DNA from: Miscanthus floridulus
Taxonomy: Eukaryota > Streptophyta > Magnoliopsida > Poales > Poaceae
DNA: 64,000 bases
Direction of reading: 5' to 3'
Assembly (NCBI RefSeq): GCF_019320115.1
Contig: NC_089584.1
Coordinates: 52,697,633-52,761,632, forward strand
The position numbers and the translations under genes are program-made. A model generated the notes under the pieces. That model did no database searches and had not been told where the DNA came from. It saw only the letters and a program-made list of their open reading frames with translations. Positions 32,753 to 43,771 of the stretch are shown piece after piece; position 1 is the stretch's first letter; every line of letters starts with the position of its first letter.

Positions 32753-33124
32753 ACTGAAAACAACATTTTTATTTGTTTTTTACATCCCATCCAAACAAAT
32801 AGAAGATATATATAACAAACATCACCAACATCACATATATATCATCAACAACACATACATATCACCAACACCACATATATATCACAAACGTCACATGTCT
32901 CATAATATATCACAAATAAGTTCACAAGCAATCCAAGTGCTCCATCATCGTCAACCACAATTGTAAATAGAAGCACCATTAACAACCACAAGTATCAACA
33001 CTGATTTGGTGAAGGATTCGCTGAAGCATGAGGATCGTTCGATGCCGCCCATTGATTCTACACAAAGAAGAAGAGATTGCATGTGTGAGACAAGATAAAT
33101 ATATACCATACATGAATAAAACTT

Positions 33125-33414
33125 TCATACTCCACTAGATTTGACCGTAAGCATAAACATACAAACTAAAACATTTATACTCACAGGAGTAGAATAGTGA
33201 GGAGTTGGAGGTGGAGGTAGAGCGAATAGCGAAGGTGGCACCTCGGCGTCCTCCTGGGGCACCTGCTCCTCCTCCTCACGCGATGGGGCGGCAGGCGATG
33301 GCTCCCTCCTGCGGCTGCTCCTCCTCCTACTCTCCCCCGGTGCAGCGGTGCTTGTCCTTCGGTACAAGGACGTTAGCTTCGTCATCCCACCGCCCACTAT
33401 CTTTGTTCAATCAC
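33125..33414 (-). pseudogene. C-terminal exon remnant of the CACTA transposase gene, copy A'
   Basis: Same as 1,423-1,712: an acceptor site, the GRWDDEANVLVPKDKHRC frame, then a frameshift into an Arg/Ser/Pro-rich tail. Confidence 0.5.
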
Positions 33415-33521
33415 CTGCAATTAAAAAGAGTAAACCAATAAGCATAGATAAACAAAAAGTACTTAGAAAGAGATGCAAAATAAACAAAACATAATTACAA
33501 AATAAAATAGTATTACATGTA

Positions 33522-33950
33522 TTAGAAATAATCTTCATGATCGGGATTAGCTGCATCATAAGTCTCATCATCACTATCAATCATGTCGAAATAATCAACA
33601 CTATCCGAATGAGCAATGTTGCCATTGTCATTGTCTAAATGTAATCGCTCAAGCATTTGTAAGTCCTTCACATTTTGCACCTCATCTCCAGCGTCCTCTT
33701 CAATAACCGTTTCATTGTCTACTTCCATTTCGATCGCTTCGGTTAAGTCTATCTCAAACCTCCCTTCTAGTCCCTCTTCTTGAAAGAACTCTCCATCATA
33801 TGTGTTTGGGTCTAAGTTGTAATCTTCATCGTTTGGGATAGGCACTTTACCGTGTGGCGATACCCTATGCACAATATCCCAACTCTTAAGATGCCATTTG
33901 GTTTGACATGCATATGGGAGATAATAAACTTGCGTGGTCTGTTGGGCCAC
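33522..33950 (-). CDS. DUF4216-like C-terminal transposase fragment, copy A'
   Basis: Matches 1,845-2,249 but, lacking one base, reads on for eight more residues and ends NPDHEDYF. This is probably the original C-terminus of this exon. Confidence 0.65.
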   Translation of the reverse strand: MAQQTTQVYYLPYACQTKWHLKSWDIVHRVSPHGKVPIPNDEDYNLDPNTYDGEFFQEEGLEGRFEIDLTEAIEMEVDNETVIEEDAGDEVQNVKDLQMLERLHLDNDNGNIAHSDSVDYFDMIDSDDETYDAANPDHEDYF

Positions 33951-34951
33951 AATATAGACATTGTCTCCTGGTAAGACGGAATCCTATCGAATTTCGACTA
34001 GACCAAGATTACAATATGTCCGTCTCGTTGCTTCGGGATCAAACCAATGGCATTTGAATATGACAGGATTAAAAGGTTTGGAACCATGAAACTTGAGTTT
34101 GTATATTTCTTCAATTCTTCCATAATACTCGACCTCATCAACGTCGGGCATAAAAACTCCGGAACTTGTGGTTCTTCGATTGGGCCGACTCTGCTCGTAG
34201 CTTGTTGTGCGAAAGCGATATCCATTCACGTCATAACCGGAAAATGACATGACCCTATAGGCAAAGCCATCGGCAACCTGTCTCAACTCGGCATGCATAG
34301 ACGCATCCCTCTGGCCCTGCAAGCTCAAGCAGGATACATCGTTATATTATTCGCACGTATGAGTAACGTAGAATGTCAAACTAAGTACGAGCTAAATTGG
34401 ACGGTACCTTCCGTTTGAACAAAGAAATGAAATCGGGCATTCCATTTCCCGCACCCTGTCTAAGAAGGGTATCTAGCTGCTGCATGGTAGGATCCCTTGA
34501 TTGACGCCAGAATTCATGAAGAAATTCCCTGTACCAACGAGAAACAAGGGGTTGGATGTAGAATAGTGACGGCGTATTTAACAAGTTCGTTGAGAACTTA
34601 CTGCATGTACGGCACCACTTCGTCAAGGTTGGTCAACACGTATAGCATGATATGGCGCCACTCTTCATGATTCAAGGTCTTGGGGGTCGATGCACTTGCG
34701 CTTCCGAGTTGCCCTCGGAAAAGGTTGAGGTTCAATTTATTTTCGCCAGCATTGTAATGAGAGGTTGGATTATGCACGCTAGGGAGGTTGTCACCATAGT
34801 ATGTTGTGAAAGTTCGACACCTCCTCCAGAATGTATGCCTCTACAATGGAAGCCTCGATTTTGCATTTATTTCTACATTTCTTTCGAAGAACCTTTAGAC
34901 ATCTCTCGATTGGATAGCACCAAAGGCCCTGCACGCCCCCCCCCCCCCCAT

Positions 34952-35695
34952 TCATGCCTCATACGGGAGGTGCAAAATCAAGTGCTGCATCGGATTGAAG
35001 AAGCCGGGTGGAAAGATCTTCTCCAACTTACAGAGCAACACAAGTGCCATTCTTTCCAAGTCAGCAATCACAGTCCGAGATAACTCCTTGGCACAAAGCT
35101 GGCGAAAGAAATAGCTCAACTCTGCCAGCACTAGCCAGACATGCTCAGGGACATAACCTCGAACCATTGCCGGAAGAAGCCGCTCAATCCATATGTGGTA
35201 GTCATGACTCTTTATCCCTAAGACTCGCATAGTAGATAAGTTCACTCCTTTCTTCAGATTAGCTGCATACCCATCAGGGAACATTAACGTCTGGATCCAT
35301 TCTAGTACTTCCCTCATTTGGGGCTTTCTCAAGACAAAATTGACCTTAGGCCTTCTCCATGTCTTGCCGTGACTAGGAGGCTTCATATGTTGGTTTGGTC
35401 TATCGCATAACGTTGCCAGCTCCACTCTAGCCTTAACGTTGTCCTTTGACTTGTCAGGAATGTCCATGATTGTTGCCCAAAGTGCCTCGGCGACATTCTT
35501 TTCAGTGTGCATTACATCAATGTTGTGTGGAAGGAGAAGGTCATCAAAATAGGGGAGCCGAGTCAAGCCTGACTTATGAGTCCACATATGTTGCTCTTCA
35601 TATCCCACAAAACCACCTTCTGGATTGACCATGAGACCATCTATCTGTTCACGAACCGTGGCACCAGTCATTATCGGTGGTGCAGGGTCTATCAC
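34952..35695 (-). CDS. TNP2 transposase core fragment, 247 codons, copy A'
   Basis: The predicted 247-residue product matches that of 3,249-3,992. This is notable because other parts of the same gene differ by indels. It contains HMWTHKSGLTRLPYFDDLLL and the NIDVMHTEKNVAEALW segment. It is followed by a C run one base longer than in copy A. Confidence 0.8.
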   Translation of the reverse strand: MIDPAPPIMTGATVREQIDGLMVNPEGGFVGYEEQHMWTHKSGLTRLPYFDDLLLPHNIDVMHTEKNVAEALWATIMDIPDKSKDNVKARVELATLCDRPNQHMKPPSHGKTWRRPKVNFVLRKPQMREVLEWIQTLMFPDGYAANLKKGVNLSTMRVLGIKSHDYHIWIERLLPAMVRGYVPEHVWLVLAELSYFFRQLCAKELSRTVIADLERMALVLLCKLEKIFPPGFFNPMQHLILHLPYEA

Positions 35696-37236
35696 TACGA
35701 CACCTTTCGTAAAGTTCTTGATGTCTCATCTGAATGCATGGTCAAGAGGGAGGAATTGCCGATGTTTATCGAACGATGAACACTTGCCACCCTTCTGCAA
35801 CCAAATGAACCTCAGACCTTCCTTGCATACTGGGCATGGGAACTTCCCATGAACACACCAGGCGTAGAATATCCCATATGCCAGGAAGTCGTGCAGGGAG
35901 TAGTGGTACCAAACATGCATTTTGAAGTTTTTCTTTGTAGCTCGGTCGTATGTCCATACCCCTTCCTCCCAAGAACGGACCAATTCATCAATCACAGGCT
36001 CTATGAACACACCCATATTATTCCTCGGGTGTCCCGGAATTATCAACGATAAGAATACGTTCTGTCGTTGAAAGCATACGCCGGAGGGGGGAGATTGAGG
36101 GGGATAACGAACACGGGCCAACATGTGTATGGGGCAGCCATCATTCCATAAGGATTGAACCCATCTGTTGCTAGCGCAACACGTACATTACGAGCCTCTT
36201 TAGCTTTCTCATGATGAATGCCATCAAAGTGGGTCCATGCTTCACCATCGAATGCATGTACCATCCTGTCAGGATTGTATCATTTGCCATTTTTGTGTCA
36301 TGTCATCTATTTCGCGGATTCCTCGGTCATGTATAGCCGTTGGATCCTCGATATGAACGGAAGGTGCCGTAGGATTGTCATGGGAATATCAAGCTACCTC
36401 TTCTGGCCATCACCAGAATCTACCTCTAGGAACCTAGAGGATTTACACTTTGGACAGTACTTTGCTTCCACGTATTCTTTCCTAAATAGGACACACCCCT
36501 TCGGGCAAGCATGTATCTGCTCATACGACATCTTAAGTGCACGAAGGAGTTTCTGTGACTCGTGCATGCTCTTTGGTAGAAGGTGACCCTTCGGAAGCAG
36601 GCTGCCAATAACTATCAACATACCATCGAAGGCGTCTCGACTCAGGCTATACTGGGACTTTAACGCCATTATGCGTCCAATGGCATCCAGTTGAGAAACC
36701 TTTGTCTAGCCATGAAGGGTTTTCTATGCCGCGACAAACATGTTGTAGAACGCCTTTGCGATTGCCTCTGGCTCCTCCTCCGTACGTCCTTCAGCGAACT
36801 GTGCCTTGTGATAGTCATTTAACATGTCTGCTACCCCAGCATCAGCATCATAATCCTCAACGCATGGTCTCACCACCTCCTCTCTCATACGATCGGATTC
36901 ACCATGGTAGACCCACCGGGTATAGTCTGCCGTAAATCCATTCTTCCAAAGATGTTCCCTCATGACCTTCTTCATTTGTCTTTTCCTATTTGCACATTTG
37001 CTACAGGGACAACAAATTTTACTCGCTCCTTTAGTAGCCACGCCAAATGCCCGTTCCAAGAAAGCATCGGTCTTGTCGATCCATTCATTGGTGACCTAAC
37101 CCTGACTTGCGTGGCTCGTGTACATCCACTCATGGTCCTCCATCCTCTAACATATATAGCGACGAGTAATATAAACATCAATTGCATCTACACGACGTTC
37201 CTACTATCTAATAGGTGAGGATATGTCCTAATCCCA

Positions 37237-37429
37237 CGCGAGGATCCGTAGATGAGGTTAGTTTCCATGCTCTACTCCTATCCGAGACAGAATTTTGGCA
37301 GCACCTCCCCGCTGTTCTCCAAATACACGTCTTGCTAGGGAGAGTGTATATCCGGAGAACAAAAGGGAGATGATGCCGAAACTCTGTCTTGGATTGGAGC
37401 AGACCATGGAAACTAACTACGCATCCGCG
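37237..37429. repeat. Long imperfect hairpin, copy A'
   Basis: Same foldback as 5,536-5,728, with no visible change in either arm. Confidence 0.75.
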
Positions 37430-37452
37430 GGCTATCCAAAAAACATGGACAA

Positions 37453-37516
37453 TTCGAAACAGATACGGTTTTAGATATGGAAATATCTGTATATTTTCAA
37501 CCGTATCTCTTTCGAA
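37453..37516. repeat. Short hairpin, copy A'
   Basis: Same as 5,752-5,815. Confidence 0.7.
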
Positions 37517-38379
37517 CGGGAGACGCCTAATTGGGTTACGTGGTCTACGACCATGATACAGAAAGAGGGGTTATACCTAGGGTGGCGGTGGAGTCAGGCT
37601 AGCGAGGTCGTGGTGGGTTGGTGCAGTGGCGAGGCGACGCAGTGTAGGCAGACCCGCAGCGGCGAGGAAGGCGATCGGGGTCGCTGAGGTACTCCGGCTC
37701 CGCTCCGATAGGCTCTTCTCTGCAAAAAAAGAAACATAAAACTGTCAATACAAAATTTCGACAGCACCTCCCCTGCACGATGAGGTTTCCAAAACCTATA
37801 AGAAAACCAACGGCACGATGGCCGACATGCACATATATATGAACGACACGATAACTGACATGCACAAGATTCTGTAAGGAACACCTAGCAACGTAATCAG
37901 GATAAGCAAGGATCAGGGATTACAAATTCAGGATCTGTATCCCATTACTAATATATTCCATAAGCTATATTAATTTATGACAAACATCAATCCATGCATT
38001 CACAATCCATCCATGCTAAACCTCAGATTTGCAACTATGCACCATAACCAGCGCCCACGAAGGCACCCTAACCAGGACATCTTAATCTATTCATGCATCC
38101 ACATCCATCAGGCGGAGACAGCATAGGGGCTCACCACTACAGAATGGCGACCGAGATGGCCGGATGCGAAGGCGTCGTTGCTTCGGCGGCTTCCTTCTCT
38201 TCCTCCTCCTTCCTCCTCTCCTCCTCTCTTTCGCCTCCTCCTCCGACGGCGCGGCGCGGGGGGCGGTGCTGGCCCGGGCGAGCGGGCGGTGGCGGCGCTA
38301 GCATGCGGGCGCGTGGGCGGCGGCGGCGATGGCGTGTGCGTGTGTGTGGGCCGGCCCAGCTGGCGGGGTTAAATCCCCC

Positions 38380-38700
38380 CTTTGCCAAGTGCCCCCGATC
38401 TGGCACTCGGCAAAGGTTTTTTTTTAATTTTTTTTACTTCTTTGCGGAGTGACACCTGATCTAGCACTCGGCAAAGAGTTTTTTTAAAAAAAATTATTTG
38501 TCGAGTGCCCCTGATCTGGCACTCGGCAAAGTATTTTTTAATTTTTTTAAAATTCTTTGCCGAGTACCAACCGGTCTGGCACTCGGTAAAGAGGGGTTTT
38601 TTTAAAAAAATTTAAAAAATCTTTACCGAGTGTCAGCCGTCCTGACACTCAGCAAAGAGGCTTCTTTGCCGAGTGTCATTTTTTGACACTCGACAAACCA
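38380..38700. repeat. CACTA subterminal repeat block, right end, copy A'
   Basis: Same as 6,665-6,990, apart from differences in T and A tract lengths. Confidence 0.85.
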
Positions 38701-39092
38701 TATTTTTTTATCACTTTTGACCTTCAAACTTTTTCTGCAGTCGTCATACAATACCTGGTACTCCATGTTCTAATGTGGCACATTTCTCGAACTTTTTCTA
38801 TATTTCTTTAATTTATTTCATTTAATTGAATTTTCTTGGATAATTCAAATTATAACGGCTAGTCATTCGAATAATGAAAAAAAAATGGAAAAATGATATT
38901 CATGTTATTTAGTATAATGTGAGGCCGTATCCAGGAATAGACCACCAATTTCGAACATCTTGTTCATTAAACATGACCACGAACTTGCGGTCGAGCTATT
39001 TTTAAATTCTATAAAAAACAAACGAAGTCCAAAAATCATGAAACTTGACAAGATGTCAAGATATCATATGTGGAGGCTGTGATAAAAAATTA

Positions 39093-39222
39093 AGAAGGTT
39101 TCGCGCAAGTTTGTCACGTACGATGCTTACCACCTCGTCGCCCTCTTCACGAAATCATAAAACTTCTTCGGAGATTCTTCGGTTCGCAAGCATCGTACGT
39201 GACAACTTGCGCGAAACCTTCT
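39093..39222. repeat. Hairpin with about 35-bp near-perfect arms, copy A'
   Basis: Same as 7,385-7,514. It sits in 1.2 kb of otherwise featureless AT-rich DNA (38,701-39,880). Confidence 0.85.
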
Positions 39223-39880
39223 CAATTTCGTTAGTGATGCCGTCGTTTTATTCTAATTTTATCACAAGGCTACAGAAGTTTCAATACAGACGCTTCCATC
39301 CATAACCACACGTTGTTAGTAACAGGAGTTTCACGTGACACGCCATTATTCTCTCTTTGAATGTTCGTTTTTGTCCGGTGCAAATAAATTCTTTATTTCG
39401 TTACGAGGGACAATAGTGGAGGGTTTGAACTAGCTTAGTCATGAGTGTTTTATTGTATCTGAAACAGCTTGATCATGAGTGATGAGAAGCAGAAATGTGT
39501 GTTAGCCCTTTGTAGCTACATGCAGAATTCATATAGCAAATCGTTTTAACATTCTCTGATAGGAAACGCCCCTCTATGTTGGATTTTGCCTTTGCAAGCC
39601 CTTCATTTTTCACATTTTATTTTAATTCCGCACCATTTCGTTTTTCTTGGTTTTTTTCCCTCTCTGCCCGCAATGCAAATTCTAACAGAAAGGCAACTGT
39701 TTTTCTCAGCTGCTTCCTAAATTTGCCTACCTTGTCACTAGCCCACGACCTTTCAGAACGCCCACAGGTCAACTGCTATGTTTACAATGTTTCGAAATGA
39801 AAAAAAAAATCTGCTATATACAGTATATTACGACACACAAGAGTTCATTCCTCAACACTACTCTCTTGCCATCTTCAACC

Positions 39881-41167
39881 ATGTCCATTTCCCTGCACAC
39901 TGCTCTTGCCCCGTTTGGTGTGAAACCGCCGAGTCTTTGCCTTGGATAGCAGGCACAATTCAGCCTTGGAGCAAGAGGGGCAGCAGCAGCAGTGGCAGAT
40001 GGTAAAGCAGATGGGCTGGAGAAGACCTTGAAGGAGAAGAGAGATTTAGATGTTCTCTATGATGATGGTTTTGGTAGTGTAACAATGAAGGAGTACTTCA
40101 CGGCAGCGAGAGCTATGCTGAAGAACGACGATGGTGGTTTTGCCCTGTGGAGTGCGGATGCCCCAAGGTAGAGAGTGCGCCATTACTACTATTTTTGCCC
40201 GGTATGTTTTTTCTTCAAAAATGATTTCCATTCTTGAAGTGGGATCGTTGCGGGCGTTCATGCTGAATCTCCCGGCCCTTTTTTCTTAGTCCAAATTATT
40301 GAAACAACAATATTCAGGGGGTTTGGACGAACATCGATCCGTGTATCTAAATTTACAATCATCAGATGCACTGAAACATATTACGATCTTGCAACACACC
40401 TGGTTAAAGAATAATACACTTGCCATGTTCACGCAAAATGTTCCAGTTGGCGCTCGTGAACTCTTGCTTACCGCGTGTGCGTACCTTGCTCTCAAGCTTC
40501 CTAGTGCCATTAATGGCGTCATAGACCAAAAGGCCTCTACCTTTCACTGCGTCTTAGGACTAGCAAGGTAGCAGTGGCGTCATAGACCAAAAGGCCTCTA
40601 CCTATCCTTCTTGATTGTTGCTTGCTCGATCTATTTTGTTCTCTTCTCAACCTATTTGGGCTTGGATTTGTGAGATCGAGAGGAGAGGGAGAGGAGGGAG
40701 AAAACGCCATGAGAGAGGACAGAAGAACACGGGAGCAGGAAGATAAATATAGAAAGTGGATAAGGACGTGTTGTTGCCGAGTGAACTGGTGACTTATTCA
40801 TGGACTGGGTTCACGAGATAGTGGCAGGAGACAAATAAAATACATGTATACTTTATTAGTTCATAGTAAATCATGGTGTTAAACAACCTTTTATCATTTT
40901 TATTTTTTAAAATGCCTATGTTATCATTCCTACGCTCTAAATACCACTTTCTATATATTTCCTGTGTTTCCAATCCTCTATTTTTCTATTACATCTCTAT
41001 CCCTTTCCTGTGTTTTTTTCCCATTCCTCTCTTTTCTCTTCCTCCATTCCAAACACGCAACGTTGTCCCTTGTCTTGCCTAAGCATGTCCTATGTATGAT
41101 TGGTCTCAATTGCAGGAATTGATGGTATTGGAATGGAACTCATTTTGCACCATCAGTCACTGGGAAA
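39881..41167 (+). pseudogene. PES-like pseudogene, exons 1-2, copy A'
   Basis: Exon 1 is 39,881-40,201 and exon 2 is 41,116-41,167. It shares with copy A the in-frame TAG (39,947-39,949) and the lesion that removes PPRW before FCPVECG, so the gene was already dead before the duplication. It lacks the extra C of copy A, so LDVLYDDGFGSVTMKEYFTA reads straight through. It very probably continues at 56,002-57,747 (exons 3-7), beyond a transposon-filled intron 2. Confidence 0.82.
40514..40603. repeat. Two 29-bp direct repeats in PES-pseudogene intron 1, copy A'
   Basis: Copies at 40,514-40,542 and 40,575-40,603 of the word starting tggcgtcatagaccaaaagg; period 61 here against 62 in copy A. Confidence 0.8.
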
Positions 41168-41964
41168 GTGAGCAATTTATCATACTTGGGATACATTTAT
41201 ATTGACCTCATATTATTTTCTGAACTTGTTTAACTTTTTAACAAAACCATTTAATTTGTACTCATGTGTAAGTGTTTTGTTTTACTTTCAGTTGTTTCCG
41301 AAGTTAAATTTTTACTATTATTTCACAACTAATATGCTAATGGTATGATATCACGGCCTTTTCTAGGGAAAATAACTATAAGTTAGGAGACTCTAAAAAC
41401 TTTAGATTTTATTGATTCTGGTGCTGTAACATTGTAGCGCGGAGTGCTTCAGAAAAGGCATCTTTTGGCTCATAACTAGATGGAGTTGTGATAGGGACTG
41501 TTGAGTGCTATGATCAATTTTTTTTGTTAGTGATGTGCCTTCAATCTTTAATAATTTGTTTCATGTGAGCACATGAGCCTGATTAGGTTGTATTTGCTAT
41601 CTATGTCCTTTGCATTTTGCTATCTAAGGCCTGGTTTCTCTAGTTAAACGCTAGAATTCTTCCTAATCCTGCTGGAACAGGTTTGTTTCCTATAGGCAAG
41701 TTGCCAAATATTCTTAAACTTAATTATGACAAAATTAATACAAGTATTAGCATGGAGCCAATTTAAGTACATGGACATGTTTTTCAATGAGTCGGTATAT
41801 TTATGCCAGCTAAGCATCTTGTGTACACTTTTATCTTCTTATGTGCTCATTATATAATGTGGTATATATTCAGATATAGAATGGAATGTTGCTTTCTAAT
41901 TGTTCATTCTAAGGCTAGCAAGCTAGACTAGTAATATAAACACGCAACCTAGGAGAGCAATTAA

Positions 41965-43771
41965 ATGTTGAAGCTTAAATGAGTTAGAGATGCGAACTCC
42001 CATTGACCACGGTATTTTGCCCAAGGTATCGAGAAGCTTGTGCTTCCTCTTAGTCCTTGTTGGAATCACTTGCAAGGATGCCCTAGCAAGAGCAAACCTT
42101 CCGGTTGATAGGATCTAGATGGCTTGGGGTGAATATCCTATAAACATTTCTCTACAAACTCACAAACACTAGACCAAGGTGGTTAGTATCCTAATAGCCA
42201 CTACTTGATCTAGCACTAATTCGCCCAAGCAAGCCCCTACACAATTCTAGTAGGAAGTGATTTCTACTCTAAAGCACCTCCCCAAACAAGAGCTACTAGC
42301 TAGGCAAACTACACTAGAGAGCTAAACAAAAAAAGCAACTACAACTACTCTAGTGAGCTACCTGTACAAGCAACTACCACTCACAAGCAATAGAAATGAT
42401 TGAAAGCACAAGTTAGATGGCCAATACCAAACATGGCAAGAGATAAACACGATGATTTTTCTCCCGAGGTTCATTGCTTGTCGGCATCTTAATCCCTGTT
42501 GTGGCGAGTCTCAATGCGGTGATCCACACACTAACAAGCCTTACAAGCTTGACCTCAACTTGGGTGTCAAAAGGATCAAACTCAAGGAGCACTCCAACTA
42601 GCCACAAGCATTCCACTAGAGTTGCTCTTCGTGATCTCCCGCGGGGACGAGCACAAGAGCCCCATACAATCAACTTGATTGGAGGCAGCAAACAATCACC
42701 ACAAGCGCCTCAACGATCCTCCAAGGTCCAAGTTGGCTAGGTAATGATAATCATCAAGAGTAACAAGAATCACCAAAGCCGCTACAATCAACTAGTGCCA
42801 TGGATGCAAATCGATGATGCAAATGCACTAGAGCTCTCTCAATCTGTCCCAAATGTGATCCAAAGTGATGCAAGGGAGTGGAGAGTGTTTCTCAGCTTTC
42901 AATGGGTGTGCACAAGTGTGGGGATTGCCAAGAGATCGAGTGTCCTAGGCTGGCCACAAGTTTTAATTATAGCCTCACCAAACAAACTGTTACCCACTTG
43001 AAGCTGCCTCTGTGGGCGCACGAAGAGCTTTGGTGGGCACCGAAGTGCCGCACTGGAGGTCCCTAGTGGCTAGTTTCCAAGGGCTCTAAAACTAGCTATT
43101 GCCCACTATCAGAGCTCCGGTGAGCATGTCCGGTGCACATAGGACAACACCGGCGCGTGTTAGCCCAAAACGGACAAGTTGACATGCTCTTTGGTAGAAA
43201 GGTGCAGTGCAACCTCTGGTGGTTGGACAAAATGGCTATAGTGAAACCCTTTGAAATCCTCATCCTTGGCTCAGTCTGCATCGGATCCCACTTTTGCCAC
43301 CACTCTAGTGCACACCGGAGGGCAAGGTGTGCGCCTGATTTTTCGATAAAACTTGACGCCACCAGTGCACACTCAGATGGTGCACCATACAGCTCTGGTC
43401 AGTGCGAAAATAGTGTACCAGCAACACTTCTCACCCTCTATGCAAGCGTGCCAGCTCTCAAATGTTTTAACAACCATCTAAGCACTAAGTTAGCATGCAT
43501 TTTTCAAAGTGTTTCCAAAAACATTTTTGTTTGCAATCCACCATGTCACTAGGTCCAATGCATATGCATGTAAATCAACATCTAGTGGCACTGGATAACC
43601 ATGTTCGTTTTAGAATTCCCCTCTTAATAGTATGGCTATCAATCCTAAACCCGACCACTTACTATACTCCATGCATCTTGGTCGGTGAAAACAAAACCCC
43701 AACATATACCTTTGCCTTTAGGCTTTTTTCACTACTTCATCTTATCTCCAAATGTGAGCTTGCTCCATTTG
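41965..43771. mobile_element. LTR-like repeat, left part, copy A'
   Basis: Equivalent of 10,260-12,067. It is interrupted by the gypsy insertion, and the remainder resumes at 53,465. No coding content; class inferred from LTR-like text only. The 41,168-41,964 stretch before it is AT-rich intron 2 sequence. Confidence 0.45.
43767..43771. repeat. Target-site duplication ATTTG, left side
   Basis: ATTTG immediately before the LTR at 43,772; its partner is at 53,460-53,464. Confidence 0.9.

Larger units (their letters stand above)
33522..37059 (-). pseudogene. CACTA TNP2-family transposase gene, broken, copy A'
   Basis: Same domain order as at 1,845-5,358. Pieces: 36,724-37,059 (transposase-associated domain), 36,394-36,715 (SQLDAIGR and zinc-ribbon-like segment), 36,043-36,264, 35,726-36,035 (the frame runs on to 36,124 through IIPGHPRNNMG, which copy A has out of frame), 34,952-35,695 (TNP2 core), DUF4218-like, and 33,522-33,950 plus 33,984-34,170 (DUF4216-like). 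In places copy A' keeps longer frames than copy A, as single-base indels fall differently. It is still broken by the 14-base C run at 34,936-34,949 and by a TAG and a TGA near 36,300. Confidence 0.85.
37060..38370 (-). other. 5' non-coding part of the CACTA element, copy A'
   Basis: Equivalent to 5,359-6,660, with the two hairpins at 37,237-37,429 and 37,453-37,516 and the GC-rich low-complexity stretch near 38,150-38,370. No gene seen. Confidence 0.45.
32240..38700 (-). mobile_element. CACTA (TNP2-type) DNA transposon, decayed, copy A'
   Basis: Second copy of the element at 538-6,990: CACTACCGG terminus at 32,240, left subterminal repeats at 32,260-32,752, minus-strand transposase remnants, right subterminal repeats to about 38,700. 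It differs from copy A mainly by indels, for example an extra base near 36,311 and one fewer near 36,697. No right-hand TAGTG terminus was found here either. Confidence 0.9.
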